From Chitinophagaceae bacterium (GTDB taxonomy: Bacteria > Bacteroidota > Bacteroidia > Chitinophagales > Chitinophagaceae), in assembly GCA_947446645.1 (NCBI GenBank), contig CANFHA010000001.1, forward strand, positions 186,001 to 250,000: a DNA stretch of 64,000 bases, in the 5' to 3' direction. The notes beneath the pieces are model-generated. The model saw only the letters and a list, made by a program, of their open reading frames with translations. It was not told where the DNA came from and ran no database searches. Made by a program: the position numbers and the translations under genes. Shown here one piece after another: positions 34,162 to 44,263 of this stretch. How positions within the stretch are numbered: position 1 is the stretch's first letter; every line of letters begins with the position of its first letter.

Positions 34162-37100
34162 TTATCTTACCAAGGTGCAGTCACCCTTTTCCTCTACGGT
34201 ATTTCCACCACAGTCATACTTTATATAGTAGTAATACACGCCTATATCCTGTGGCGCACCATTGAAATTACCATCCCACTCAGGTGTAGAGTTTGTGCTC
34301 TCAAACACAGTTTGTCCCCAACGGTTAACAACTTTGAACGTATGGAAGTTGTGGTATCCGTTGAAAATCGGGCGGAACTTATCATTCTTTGTATCGCCAT
34401 TAGGGCTGAAAGCTGACGGGAACAATACAGTACAGCACGCATCAGGACTCAGTTGCTGGCTAGTGGTTGATTTACAGCCAAAAGGGTCGGTAACTGTAAG
34501 GGTAATATCAGTACGGCCTCTTTCTACACGTCCCCATATCATTGACTTGTTGTTATTGTTGAAACAATGTTCCGGCTGCCAGAGGTAATTTGCATTTGCG
34601 TCCTGCAGATGAGCCGAAAAAAGCAGGCTATCCTCAAGACATAATACACCGCTTCGTTTAGGATTGAAAGAGAATAACGCATCTGGCAGACCGTGCACAT
34701 AAATACTATCGAAAGTAAAGCGTGACAAACAGCCTTCGTGTGTGCCGCATTGCAAGGAAATGATGTGTTGGCCTGCATTATTCCAGCTTAAGCTGTATGG
34801 GCCACCGCTATTAGAGTTAGCTGAAACTATGTCCACTTCAGTTGAATTTGCAAGTGAAGTACCATCAATTTTCCAGAAGAAATCTTCAGCATTTGACGAC
34901 TGGTCAGAGAGAGCAAGAGTTACAGTGTCGTCTTTACAAATATCTGGCCTGCAGTGAGAATGTGCGTGAGGCTGTGTAACAACATGCACATTAAATGTGT
35001 CTGTTGTGCTACACTGACCATTCAAATTGCTGATGGTGAAATATCCAATACTGTGGCTGGTAAGTGCCGTATCAAATACAATATCAATATTCGGATTGTA
35101 AATTGAATTACCAGTTGCCGGAGCGGCGCCGAAAGGCAGCTGCCAGTAGTAAACCGGGGAAACAAGTACCGAGCCACCTGTAAGATTGAATGCGAAATTT
35201 ACTGAGTCATGCTGGCATACCCAGTTGCGATAAACAAGGTCAAATTTTGGTGTAGGTATAACAGTAACCTTAATTGGAGACTGGGGACCGGTACAGCCAT
35301 TTATGGTCTGGCTTACATGCCAAACCGTACCGGCCGGATAGTCTGCTATATTCACTGTGGGCACCGGCGTCCCTGAAAGTGGAGAACCGGATGGCGCAAA
35401 CCAATTGAGCCTGGAGCCTGCTGCGCTGTCCACTTCATAGTTAAGCGGCAAAACGAATCCACCATAGAACTGGCAATAAGTGGTGTCGTGAGTAACCGGT
35501 GCAGAAGGCTGTGGGAATATGGTGATAACGTCGGTAGCGCTGTCGCTGACGCAACCAAATGATGAAGTCTGCGTAACGTAATAAGTTATTGTCCCTGGTA
35601 CTGAAGTACCTGGTGTTGGCGCAGTTGTGCTACCAACAGTTACTCCGGGACCATACCATAAAAGGTTAGAGCCCGATGCGCCAACAGGATTTGACGGATC
35701 AAACTGGCAATATCTGAATGGAGCTGTAGGTGTTGGAGGTGCAGGCGTAGGATGAACAGTAACCACGGCATTAGCGGCACAACCAGTGGGTAATGTGTAA
35801 ATAATAGTTGCTGTGCCGCCAGCGAGACCGCTTACAACGCCACTTGCGGCATTTACCGTAGCTACGCTGGTGTTGGTACTAGACCATGAACCGCCAGAAA
35901 AAGCATCAGCTAACGTAGTCGTAAATTTCTGGCACATTTGCAGCACACCTGTGACAGGTGCTACAGGATTTATGGTCACTGTGGTGGTGCAGCCAGCTGG
36001 AGTTGTATACATAATAACAGTGGTGCCGGAGGACACATTTGTAATAACGCCGGTAGGGCTTATGGTAGCTACACCAGTATTGCTGCTCATCCAGGTACCA
36101 CCCGGTACAGCATCAGTCAATATTGTTCCATTTTGCACACAGTTCGAGGTCAGGCCTGTTATCGGCGGTGCCGTATTTACTGTAACGATCAGCGTAGAAC
36201 TACAACCAGCCACTGTATATGATATAGTTGATGTACCACCGCTAACACTTGAAACCAAGCCTGTAGCATCTACTGTGGCCACGCCGGGATTACCGCTCGT
36301 CCATACGCCACCTGCTGTAATATTGCTTAATGATGTGGTGTATCCGAGGCACATTGTTGGTGTACCGAGAATTGGTGTAGCGCTGCTTGTTTTAGTTACT
36401 GTGGAAACACCTTTTATTGCTATACCTCCAGTGCAGGCGGTGGTAGTAGCAGTTACTGTATAGTTAGTGGTAGAGGTAGGACAAACCGTTACAGATGTAC
36501 CAACTCCCACTGCAGCACCACCTGGGCCTGTCCATGTATATGTCCACGGACTGGTAGCGCCGGCTGGTGCAAACCTCCAGGATTGATTGCTAGCGGTGAA
36601 AGACGTGCCATTCTGTCCAGGCGCGGTATAGAAGAGCGTACCTGCAGCGTTTTCAATCCCTGTCACCGCGTAACCGCTATTCCATGAACTGCAAACCGGT
36701 TTATTCTGAGTATTCATTTCTATAACATTTGTACCCTCATAAAGCACCACTTGCTGAGTGCCGTGCGTACTTGTACAGCTAAAAAAGGCTACATTGTTGT
36801 AGGAAACTACAAAAACGCGGCATGGAGCAGTGCCATAAGTAGCATAGTAGATACCGCCACCAGAAGTATTGAGGTAATCCATCCAGGAAAACATAATACA
36901 GTTCTGAGATCCGGTACTATTGCTGCCTGGCAGCGGACCTGAGATAGACCACGGATCGTAAGCACCAGCCAAGGTGAGATCGAAACACAAGTTGGCGTTA
37001 GAGCCAATAAGCACCGAGTTATAAGTATTACCGAAATAACAGAACGGAAAAGGAAGCGGGATAACCGCAGAATATATATCATCTGAAAGAGCAGGTAACA

Positions 37101-37320
37101 AAGTACCAGTAGTGTAGGAATATGGTGCAAACGGAATAGACGATACCGTATAACTAGTAGTAGCGTTATAGTCTGTCGGCATCGGATTGACTGTTAGTAC
37201 AGCGCACGGTGTTGAACAATCCAATATCACATTATTGGGTGTAATGGAACATTGCGCAGTTGCCTTTTGGCTTATTTGAAAAAGGACGCAAAGCGTGAAT
37301 ACTAAATAAAGGTTCTTCAT
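34162..37320 (-). CDS. T9SS type B (gliding motility-associated) surface protein with Ig-like repeats
   Basis: The 1052-residue protein has a signal peptide (MKNLYLVFTLCVLFQISQKATAQ). Residues ~60-250 form a globular N-terminal domain with GIYYATYGTAPCRVFVVSYNNVAFF and VVLYEGTNVIEM, seen in other Bacteroidota exo-proteins. Then come at least four Big_2-like units with the recurring pattern GGxWTSxNxxVATVxxxxGxVxxxxxGTxxIxYT (~320-530), and further Ig/PKD-like modules. The C-terminus (LFPSAFSPNGDTKNDKFRP ... FKVVNRWGQTVFES ... IGVYYYYIKYDCGG) is the CHU_C/type B sorting domain that directs T9SS export. Likely a cell-surface adhesin; ligand unknown. Confidence 0.9.
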   Translation of the reverse strand: MKNLYLVFTLCVLFQISQKATAQCSITPNNVILDCSTPCAVLTVNPMPTDYNATTSYTVSSIPFAPYSYTTGTLLPALSDDIYSAVIPLPFPFCYFGNTYNSVLIGSNANLCFDLTLAGAYDPWSISGPLPGSNSTGSQNCIMFSWMDYLNTSGGGIYYATYGTAPCRVFVVSYNNVAFFSCTSTHGTQQVVLYEGTNVIEMNTQNKPVCSSWNSGYAVTGIENAAGTLFYTAPGQNGTSFTASNQSWRFAPAGATSPWTYTWTGPGGAAVGVGTSVTVCPTSTTNYTVTATTTACTGGIAIKGVSTVTKTSSATPILGTPTMCLGYTTSLSNITAGGVWTSGNPGVATVDATGLVSSVSGGTSTISYTVAGCSSTLIVTVNTAPPITGLTSNCVQNGTILTDAVPGGTWMSSNTGVATISPTGVITNVSSGTTVIMYTTPAGCTTTVTINPVAPVTGVLQMCQKFTTTLADAFSGGSWSSTNTSVATVNAASGVVSGLAGGTATIIYTLPTGCAANAVVTVHPTPAPPTPTAPFRYCQFDPSNPVGASGSNLLWYGPGVTVGSTTAPTPGTSVPGTITYYVTQTSSFGCVSDSATDVITIFPQPSAPVTHDTTYCQFYGGFVLPLNYEVDSAAGSRLNWFAPSGSPLSGTPVPTVNIADYPAGTVWHVSQTINGCTGPQSPIKVTVIPTPKFDLVYRNWVCQHDSVNFAFNLTGGSVLVSPVYYWQLPFGAAPATGNSIYNPNIDIVFDTALTSHSIGYFTISNLNGQCSTTDTFNVHVVTQPHAHSHCRPDICKDDTVTLALSDQSSNAEDFFWKIDGTSLANSTEVDIVSANSNSGGPYSLSWNNAGQHIISLQCGTHEGCLSRFTFDSIYVHGLPDALFSFNPKRSGVLCLEDSLLFSAHLQDANANYLWQPEHCFNNNNKSMIWGRVERGRTDITLTVTDPFGCKSTTSQQLSPDACCTVLFPSAFSPNGDTKNDKFRPIFNGYHNFHTFKVVNRWGQTVFESTNSTPEWDGNFNGAPQDIGVYYYYIKYDCGGNTVEEKGDCTLVR

Positions 37321-37474
37321 TTCTTAACTGTTAAGTAATTATAAAAATATCGCCAACTATTATGCCAAACTAAAAAAATTACTCTGAATATTTATAAAAA
37401 AAGCAATTACAAAGTTATAAAATTTACCGATTTACTATAGATCATTCCCACCGGGTTTAATCCCTATATTGTTT

Positions 37475-40400
37475 TTATCTGATCAATGTTACATTTCCAT
37501 GCTTCTCCAGCACACGGTCAGTTGATGTCACGCCCTGTACCTGGTATATGAATACACCTTCTGGCTGCGGCTCTCCATTAAAAGTTCCGTCCCAACCCTT
37601 ATTTATATCCGTAGTTTCAAATACAAGCTGTCCCCAACGGTTCCATATCCTGAAGTAATTCAGATTCACCAGACCCTTCAACAATATTTTAAATTCTTTG
37701 TTGATACCTGTGCCTGGCGTAAATGCGTTTGGTAGTGCAATCAGAGATTCCACCTCCACATATATATTTATAGAATCACGGGTTTCACAGCCCCACGAAG
37801 TTTCACCATAAAGAACATACTTGGTGCTGATAGACGGTGAAGCAACCGGGTTAGCTATGTATGGATTGCTCAGTCCGCCTGGAGGCGTCCACATAAATGC
37901 ACTACAGTTAGTTTGCGGATTCAGCTGGAATGTTTCTCCAGGATAGAGCCTTACCGAGTCACCAAGGTGGATAACCGCATCCGGGTGCACCCAGATAACT
38001 GCAATCGCAGTATCTGTACAATTATACTGGTTGCTGGCCACGACTGTATAATGAATATCAGTTTCAGGATGCACGGTCACTGATGCACCGGTGTTAGTAT
38101 TCAGGTACATAGATGGTGACCATGAATAATAAGCTATCGCATCAAGGTCATGTGCAGTTAATATCACAGAGTCGCGTGGGCATACAGCGGTATCTGCGGG
38201 CGTTACCCATACGTCAGGCTTTGGATTCACCGTCACCTTCATCGAGTCCAGTGCGCTGATACATCCATCAACAGTCTGCGTAAGGAAGAACCACATTACT
38301 GTATCGCTGCTGGTAGGCGGAAGCGGAGGTACAGGTGAGCCGATGCCGTTAGCAGTATCTGTAGGATACCACAATATGTTTTCACCGCCCGCCATAAGGG
38401 GGGCTGCAAGATAATACTGGCAATAGGTAAGATCGGTAACCCATGGTGGCGCAGGCGTTCGGATAACTATTACGGTATCATCAACCGTATTCTTACAGCC
38501 ATTGAGGAATGCAGTAACCTGGTATATGCCGCCATACTCAAATATCACAGAATCGCGCCGTGGATCAGAGTTTCCGGAAGAGAATACATAAGGACCAGTC
38601 CAGCTGAAAGTAGCGCCGGCAGGTGCTATGGCATGCAGGAATAAAGTATCCGCAGCTCCCGTACATACAGGGCTGTTGCTGGTGGCGGAGAGTGGTGGAA
38701 CAGCACTGATGCTTACCGAAATTACCGCGAGGTTGGTACAACCGGTTCCGTTAGAAACTGTTACCGTGTATAGCCCGGTAGCTGCTGCTGTCACATTGGG
38801 TATTACCGGGTTTTGCAGTGTAGAAGTAAACGAATTAGGTCCGGCCCAGCTGAAAGTAACACCAGCTGTGGCATCAGTTGCAAATAATTTCAGCGTATCC
38901 CGCTCACAAATACTGGGTACGCCGGGCGAATTGCTGCCAGCCACAGGCGCAGCAGGCGTTGAGTCCACTTCAGCAAAAATAATGGCCATTGATGACGGGC
39001 AGCCATTGAGCGTAGCAACAACCGAATAGTTGCCTGTAGCCAACGTGGTAGCCGGGGATATAGAAGGATTCTGCAAAGTAGAGCTAAACCCATTAGGACC
39101 TACCCAAACAAACGTGGACCCGGCACTGGTAGTGGCGGTGAACACTAATGCAGTGCCTGAACATATGGGGGAATTGCTGGTAAGCGTAGGAGCAGTTGGC
39201 GTAGGTTTAATAGTTACAAAAGTGGTAGCAAATGACCTGCAGCCTCCAAGTATTGCGGTAACCGTATAGGTGCCGGAAGCACTTGTGGTAACCGGTGTTA
39301 TAGATGGGTTTTGCAACGTAGATAAATACCCACCTGGACCGGCCCAGCTATAGCTAACACCTGCAGTGGCATCAGTGGCCGTGAGGCTAAGTGTGCCCCC
39401 GGCACAAACAGGAGTGTTGCTGCCAGGTGTAGGCGCAAGCGGTGTGGAATCAACCACTATCGCCATCAATGCCAATGGGGACGGACATCCGTTAAGCGTA
39501 GCAATCACCGAGTACGTACCCGACGCAAGCGTTGTTGCGGGGTTTATTACCGGGTTCTGTAATGTAGACGCAAACCCATTTGGGCCTGCCCAACTGTAAG
39601 TAGAGCCTGCCGTAGTAGTTGCAGTAAGATTTAGTGCGTTGCCGGAACATACAGGTACGTTGCTTCCTAATGTGGGTACGGGTGGCGTCGGATTTACAGT
39701 AACCGCAGTAGTAGCTGAGTTGCGGCAGCTGCCCAGTTTCACGGTAACTGTGTAAATACCGGCTGCGGCTGTACCAACAGGCGAAATGTTAGGATTCTGC
39801 AATGTTGACGCATAACCGCCCGGGCCTGACCAGCTGTACGTTACGCCCGGCGTAACGTCTGTGGCATTTAATGATAGTGTATACGTGCCCGAACAAACCG
39901 GTGAATTATTACCAGCTACCGGCACTGCAGGCGTTGAATCCACCTTTACGTGTACAGAAGCACTGTCGATACAACCATTGAGCGATGTGTGCACCCAGTA
40001 TATTCCAGAATCAATAACAGGCGTGCTGCCAATGATGGGGTTTTGCAGCGTTGATGTAAAGCCATTGGGCCCGATCCAGCTGAATGTTTCACCCACAGAC
40101 GCAGGCGTTGCAAACAGGTTGAGCGCCGTCTGCGAACAGATGGGTGCATTGCTGGTAGCCACGACCACCGGTAATGATCTGATGATAACGTGCGTAGAGG
40201 TAGTATCTGATGTTGTACCTACAGTTTTAATTACGTAGATGATACCTGTATCAGCCCAGGTGGATGGGAAGATGTTCAGGTACTGACCAGTACCCAGCAC
40301 CGGACCGCCGATACCCGGTCCAAACCAGGTATAAGTGGCGCCGGTAGAGTCGCCGTGTGCAGCGAGCTTTAGCGTATCGCCAATGCAGGGTGAATTACTA

Positions 40401-41752
40401 CTCGCATTAAAACAAGCAAGCACTGTAAGAAAGAAAGGAGGAAAATGATCGCAGGAAGCTGTATCAGAAGGAGTAATAGTATAAACAGTCGTGCCACTCA
40501 AAGCAAGTACATTCACACTATTAGTGATACCTACGGTGGTGGAAAGACCCACTGCCGGCGCCCATTTCCATGTAGTAGTACCCCACTGCCCATTAACTAT
40601 GTTTACCGGGAACGAAGTTTGCGGGCAAGGGCTGAGGGTATAAGAATTAGGCACAAGTGCACAATTCACGTCTAGCCTTGGCTGCTGGTAAGCACTATCT
40701 ACAGCTGAAGTATCGCTGAATATCCAGGCAAATGCAATACCCGTGCTATCGCCAGGCGCAAGATTGCCCAAGTTGAAAACCAGCCCATATGCTATATCCT
40801 GACCAAATGTTGTCGTGTCGAGTTTCGTCAACGTTAAGTCGGAAACGGTGGAATGATCAACAGTTCCCCAAAAATCACTAAGCGGAATGGTAATTGACGA
40901 TGGCCAGGTCTGGTATATTATAGCCTTTGCACGACAGTCCTTTGTTGCAAGGCCGGAAAATGCATCCTGGTGCTCAGCTGGTGGACGTGCATTTACTTCC
41001 ACACGGTGCTGCGCATCGTTCTGGTAAGTTATGTGATTGTTTGTGGGATAGCTTCCACTGCAACTACCTATAGTTACATCATTATCAGGGTCAGCAGTCG
41101 CCAAATAATATAAACCAGTGATGGTGGTAGCACCGGTATTTTTAAATACTATGTTCACTTTATCCCACGAGGCATTGGTATCTACACGGTTAGTTGCTCG
41201 TATTGACAAAGTGCCGCCACCTGCCGTGTAAGTACCAGACCAAAAACCAGCTGCACTACTTTCCAGGTATGGGCCACAGGGAGAACCCAACGTCATTGAA
41301 TAACTATTGTTGGTTCCTGTAAATGCAGTGGCCCCTGCACCCAGAGCAAAACCCGCGGTGGTGTAATAAGCGTCGCTACGCACACCATTCATCTGTATTG
41401 CCCAGCCGTCAAACGGAGTTCCCGGTAAGAAAAAAGCACCATAAAATCCCAGATCAGCCCCTCCGGGGCTGCCTGTAGGCCAGCCATCATGTCCCGGATC
41501 ATAAGAAAAATCCAATCCATTTCCCGTTGCGCTGGTTCCTGTAATCGGATCCGAATAACTTGGGAAACTACAACCATGAGTATGGTATGCTGCAGGTACA
41601 GGCATCGTATTGCCCCAAGACCCGTTTGGCGCTACGCCAACTTCCAGAAACTTACCCTGCAAAAATATTTGGTCGCCTGCCAATTGCGCAGTCGCTGCTC
41701 CGTTAAGAAACAACAAGCAACCAATAATGAGTAAGAGTACTTTTGCCTTCAT
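37475..41752 (-). CDS. T9SS type B surface protein with alternating Ig-like repeats
   Basis: The 1425-residue protein has a signal peptide ending NGAATAQ. Residues ~25-430 form a large N-terminal domain (AGDQIFLQGKFLEVGVAPNGSWG, NKNTGATTIT-like, YYLATADPDNDV) of a type I cannot name. Residues ~445-1110 are about eight Ig-like units of 80-85 residues with the pattern SNSPVCSGxxLxLxAT, YSWxGPxGFxSTLQNPxI and GxYxVxxxLxGC. PKD/Ig modules follow, then a type B sorting domain (LPNAFTPGTGINKEFKI ... FRIWNRWGQLVFETTD ... EGVFIYQVQG). It lies 154 bp upstream of the 1052-residue gene on the same strand; both may serve adhesion or gliding. Confidence 0.9.
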   Translation of the reverse strand: MKAKVLLLIIGCLLFLNGAATAQLAGDQIFLQGKFLEVGVAPNGSWGNTMPVPAAYHTHGCSFPSYSDPITGTSATGNGLDFSYDPGHDGWPTGSPGGADLGFYGAFFLPGTPFDGWAIQMNGVRSDAYYTTAGFALGAGATAFTGTNNSYSMTLGSPCGPYLESSAAGFWSGTYTAGGGTLSIRATNRVDTNASWDKVNIVFKNTGATTITGLYYLATADPDNDVTIGSCSGSYPTNNHITYQNDAQHRVEVNARPPAEHQDAFSGLATKDCRAKAIIYQTWPSSITIPLSDFWGTVDHSTVSDLTLTKLDTTTFGQDIAYGLVFNLGNLAPGDSTGIAFAWIFSDTSAVDSAYQQPRLDVNCALVPNSYTLSPCPQTSFPVNIVNGQWGTTTWKWAPAVGLSTTVGITNSVNVLALSGTTVYTITPSDTASCDHFPPFFLTVLACFNASSNSPCIGDTLKLAAHGDSTGATYTWFGPGIGGPVLGTGQYLNIFPSTWADTGIIYVIKTVGTTSDTTSTHVIIRSLPVVVATSNAPICSQTALNLFATPASVGETFSWIGPNGFTSTLQNPIIGSTPVIDSGIYWVHTSLNGCIDSASVHVKVDSTPAVPVAGNNSPVCSGTYTLSLNATDVTPGVTYSWSGPGGYASTLQNPNISPVGTAAAGIYTVTVKLGSCRNSATTAVTVNPTPPVPTLGSNVPVCSGNALNLTATTTAGSTYSWAGPNGFASTLQNPVINPATTLASGTYSVIATLNGCPSPLALMAIVVDSTPLAPTPGSNTPVCAGGTLSLTATDATAGVSYSWAGPGGYLSTLQNPSITPVTTSASGTYTVTAILGGCRSFATTFVTIKPTPTAPTLTSNSPICSGTALVFTATTSAGSTFVWVGPNGFSSTLQNPSISPATTLATGNYSVVATLNGCPSSMAIIFAEVDSTPAAPVAGSNSPGVPSICERDTLKLFATDATAGVTFSWAGPNSFTSTLQNPVIPNVTAAATGLYTVTVSNGTGCTNLAVISVSISAVPPLSATSNSPVCTGAADTLFLHAIAPAGATFSWTGPYVFSSGNSDPRRDSVIFEYGGIYQVTAFLNGCKNTVDDTVIVIRTPAPPWVTDLTYCQYYLAAPLMAGGENILWYPTDTANGIGSPVPPLPPTSSDTVMWFFLTQTVDGCISALDSMKVTVNPKPDVWVTPADTAVCPRDSVILTAHDLDAIAYYSWSPSMYLNTNTGASVTVHPETDIHYTVVASNQYNCTDTAIAVIWVHPDAVIHLGDSVRLYPGETFQLNPQTNCSAFMWTPPGGLSNPYIANPVASPSISTKYVLYGETSWGCETRDSINIYVEVESLIALPNAFTPGTGINKEFKILLKGLVNLNYFRIWNRWGQLVFETTDINKGWDGTFNGEPQPEGVFIYQVQGVTSTDRVLEKHGNVTLIR

Positions 41753-42085
41753 ACACCAGGATAAAAAAACGAAAAATCAATAATTGCCAATTATGGGCAA
41801 TTAATATTACCCCTAAATATAACTATTTTTTCTTTCAGCACCATTAAAACTCTATACGCATTTTTATTATTATAATAAAAATAGGCGAAAATAATAATGT
41901 AAGTAAATAGACAGTGTGTGGGTGAGAAAAGGATGGGTAGGGATGAAAATAAAATTTCGGCAGCGGCAATACTAAAACCTAATAATATTTATGTGCCTAT
42001 GGGTTATCTCTTTCACTCAGGAGCATCCCATTTGCGAGATTTTGCAGACTGACCAACTTCGCAGGTTTCCGAACTGATAAAAACA
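41753..42085. other. Gene-free AT-rich spacer
   Basis: Upstream of the 1425-residue gene (minus strand) there is a short inverted repeat ATTGCC-N7-GGCAAT at about 41785-41803, possibly a regulator site. The rest is AT-rich with no credible gene or RNA. Confidence 0.4.
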
Positions 42086-42111
42086 AAATGCCCCCAAAAC
42101 CGGGGGCATTT
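42086..42111 (-). terminator. Terminator of typA
   Basis: AAATGCCCCC pairs perfectly with GGGGGCATTT around a 6-nt loop. On the minus strand a TTTTGTTTTT tail follows. It begins 25 bp past the typA stop. Confidence 0.9.
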
Positions 42112-42135
42112 CATATTATAAAATTTTAAAATTAT

Positions 42136-43944
42136 TTACGCATCTGCTTTCATTATCTTCTGGTATTTCTTGCGATCTTCTTCGTTTAGCATGATCTTAC
42201 GCAGACGGATATTCTGAGGTGTTACCTCAATGCACTCATCCTGCTGTATATACTCCATACATTCCTCAAGCGTCATCTGTATTTTTGGTGTTATCCTTAC
42301 CGAGTCATCAGTACCGCTTGAGCGCATGTTGGTCAGCTTCTTGGTTTCCGCCACATTTACTACCAGGTCTCCCGGCTTAATGTGCTCACCTATTATCTGT
42401 CCTTCATACAGCTCCTGCATTGGGTCTATAAAGAATGCACCACGATCCTGTAGCTTATCTATAGAATAGCCAGTTGCCTTACCTGCAGTCTTTGCAAGTA
42501 AAACGCCATTGCTACGGCCAGGTATGAACCCTTTCCATGGCTTATATTCTGAGAAGCGGTGAGCCATTACGGCTTCGCCCTGCGTATTGGTAAGCATCTG
42601 CGAGCGCAGGCCTATGAGTCCGCGTGAAGGGATATCAAATTCCAGGTGCTGCATTTCGCCCTTTGTCTCCATTACCAGCATTTCGCCTTTACGCTGTGTA
42701 ACAAGGTCTATCACCTTTCCGCTGAATTCAGCAGGCACATCCACCACCAGTACTTCAAATGGCTCGTTTTTCTTGCCATTGATCTCCTTGGTAATTACCT
42801 GTGGCTGACCCACCGTAAGCTCGTAACCTTCGCGACGCATAGTTTCTACCAGTACGCTAAGGTGAAGGATGCCACGGCCATAAACGAGGAATTTATCTGC
42901 ATCATCTGTTTCTGATACACGCAGCGCCAGGTTCTTTTCCAGCTCTTTCATGAGCCTGTCGCGAATGTGACGGCTGGTAACAAACTTACCTTCCTTACCA
43001 AAGAAAGGAGAGTTATTGATGCTGAACTGCATGTTCATAGTAGGCTCATCGATCGGTATGATCGTTACTGCCTCAGGATTTTCAAAATCGGCAATAGTCT
43101 CGCCTATCTGGAAACCTTCGATGCCCACTACGGCGCAAATATCGCCGCACTGCACTTCGGTCACCTTCTTCTTACCCATGTCCACAAACACATACAGCTC
43201 TTTTACTTTACTGCGCTGCATGGTACCATCTACCTTGCAAAGCATCACGGTCTGTCCTTCTTTCAGCACACCACGTGTTATTTTTCCTATAGCTATACGG
43301 CCAAGGAAAGAAGAATAATCAAGCGAAGTTATCTGCAACTGCACCGGGCCGTCAACGACTGTTGGCGGTGGTACTTTTTCAAGTATAGTGTCGAGGAGAA
43401 CAGTAATGTCAGTAGTCGGCTCTATAGAAGTGTTAAACCAGCCCTGCTTTGATGAACCATAGATGGTTGGGAAATTAAGCTGCTCTTCAGTGGCGTCCAG
43501 CTGGAAGAAAAGTTCAAAAACAGCATCATGTACTTCGTCCGGGCGGCAGTTTGGCTTATCTACTTTGTTGATAACCACAATTGGCACCAGGTTCAGGTTC
43601 AGCGCCTTCTGCAGCACAAAACGTGTTTGAGGCATAGGTCCTTCAAAGGCATCTACCAGAAGCAGTACACCATCTGCCATCTTCAGCACGCGCTCCACTT
43701 CACCGCCAAAGTCGGCGTGACCTGGAGTATCAATTACATTTATTTTGGTTCCTTTGTAAGTAACAGAAACGTTTTTGGCAAGAATGGTGATACCACGCTC
43801 ACGCTCCAGGTCGTTGCTGTCCATAATCAGATCACCTGTCTCCTGGTTGTCACGAAATACGTTGGTGGTGTGTAGTATTTTGTCTACCAAGGTAGTCTTA
43901 CCATGGTCAACGTGCGCAATAATGGCAATGTTACGAATATCCAT
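42136..43944 (-). CDS. typA: Ribosome-associated translational GTPase TypA/BipA
   Basis: This 602-residue GTPase has all G motifs: AHVDHGKTTLVDKIL (G1), RERGITI (G2), DTPGHADFGGEVERVL (G3), NKVDKPNCRPDEV (G4). EF-G-like domains II, III and V follow, and the TypA-specific C-terminal domain with PSRGLIGLRSQMLTNTQGEAV and EYKPWKGFIPGRSNGVL. TypA binds the ribosome and helps 50S assembly and growth under cold or stress. Length fits the family. The 5' leader is long and structured (see 44041-44089). Confidence 0.97.
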   Translation of the reverse strand: MDIRNIAIIAHVDHGKTTLVDKILHTTNVFRDNQETGDLIMDSNDLERERGITILAKNVSVTYKGTKINVIDTPGHADFGGEVERVLKMADGVLLLVDAFEGPMPQTRFVLQKALNLNLVPIVVINKVDKPNCRPDEVHDAVFELFFQLDATEEQLNFPTIYGSSKQGWFNTSIEPTTDITVLLDTILEKVPPPTVVDGPVQLQITSLDYSSFLGRIAIGKITRGVLKEGQTVMLCKVDGTMQRSKVKELYVFVDMGKKKVTEVQCGDICAVVGIEGFQIGETIADFENPEAVTIIPIDEPTMNMQFSINNSPFFGKEGKFVTSRHIRDRLMKELEKNLALRVSETDDADKFLVYGRGILHLSVLVETMRREGYELTVGQPQVITKEINGKKNEPFEVLVVDVPAEFSGKVIDLVTQRKGEMLVMETKGEMQHLEFDIPSRGLIGLRSQMLTNTQGEAVMAHRFSEYKPWKGFIPGRSNGVLLAKTAGKATGYSIDKLQDRGAFFIDPMQELYEGQIIGEHIKPGDLVVNVAETKKLTNMRSSGTDDSVRITPKIQMTLEECMEYIQQDECIEVTPQNIRLRKIMLNEEDRKKYQKIMKADA

Positions 43945-43976
43945 ATTTTAGTTTGATCTATTAACTTTGTTTCTTA

Positions 43977-44028
43977 ACTTAGTTAACCATATGTTGATTC
44001 CTTATCCTAATCGACCACTTAGTTAACC
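43977..44028. repeat. Two 12-bp direct repeats in the typA leader
   Basis: ACTTAGTTAACC occurs at 43977-43988 and again at 44017-44028, exactly 40 bp apart. In the typA RNA they read GGUUAACUAAGU. Each contains the palindrome GTTAAC. They lie between the leader hairpin and the start codon. Confidence 0.7.
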
Positions 44029-44040
44029 CTTTACTTATCT

Positions 44041-44089
44041 AAAAAAAATTACCCTTCCGTGTGTTAAACAGGAAGGGCCCGTTTTTTTT
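44041..44089. promoter_or_regulatory. Terminator-like hairpin in the typA leader (possible attenuator)
   Basis: CCCTTCC pairs with GGAAGGG around a 12-nt loop. On the minus strand it is followed by TAATTTTTTTT; on the plus strand by CCCGTTTTTTTT, so it looks like a terminator both ways. It lies between the nearest -7 box (44097-44104) and the typA start (43944). If that box is used, the hairpin would sit in the mRNA leader. Confidence 0.6.
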
Positions 44090-44096
44090 CAGGGTG

Positions 44097-44104
44097 CAAA
44101 GGTA
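44097..44104 (-). promoter_or_regulatory. Likely -7 box of typA
   Basis: The minus strand reads TACCTTTG. It is the only exact TAnnTTTG match found between typA and the next gene, and predicts a leader of about 145 nt. Confidence 0.45.
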
Positions 44105-44192
44105 CGGAAATAAAGCACCAGATAAATCAATATAAAGTTAATTTAGTGATAAGATAGTGGTTTTAATGCAGGTTATTGGTTATCAACAAGAA

Positions 44193-44214
44193 AGGCTACT
44201 CTTAAGAATAGCCT
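44193..44214 (-). terminator. Hairpin after the 155-residue hypothetical gene
   Basis: AGGCTA and TAGCCT flank the palindrome TCTTAAGA with one mismatch pair. On the minus strand TTCTTGTT follows, a weak U-tract. It lies 50 bp past the stop codon. Confidence 0.55.
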
Positions 44215-44263
44215 CCTTCTCTTCTTCCTATGTAAATTTTAGTTATCCTGTTCGCCAGCCTTA

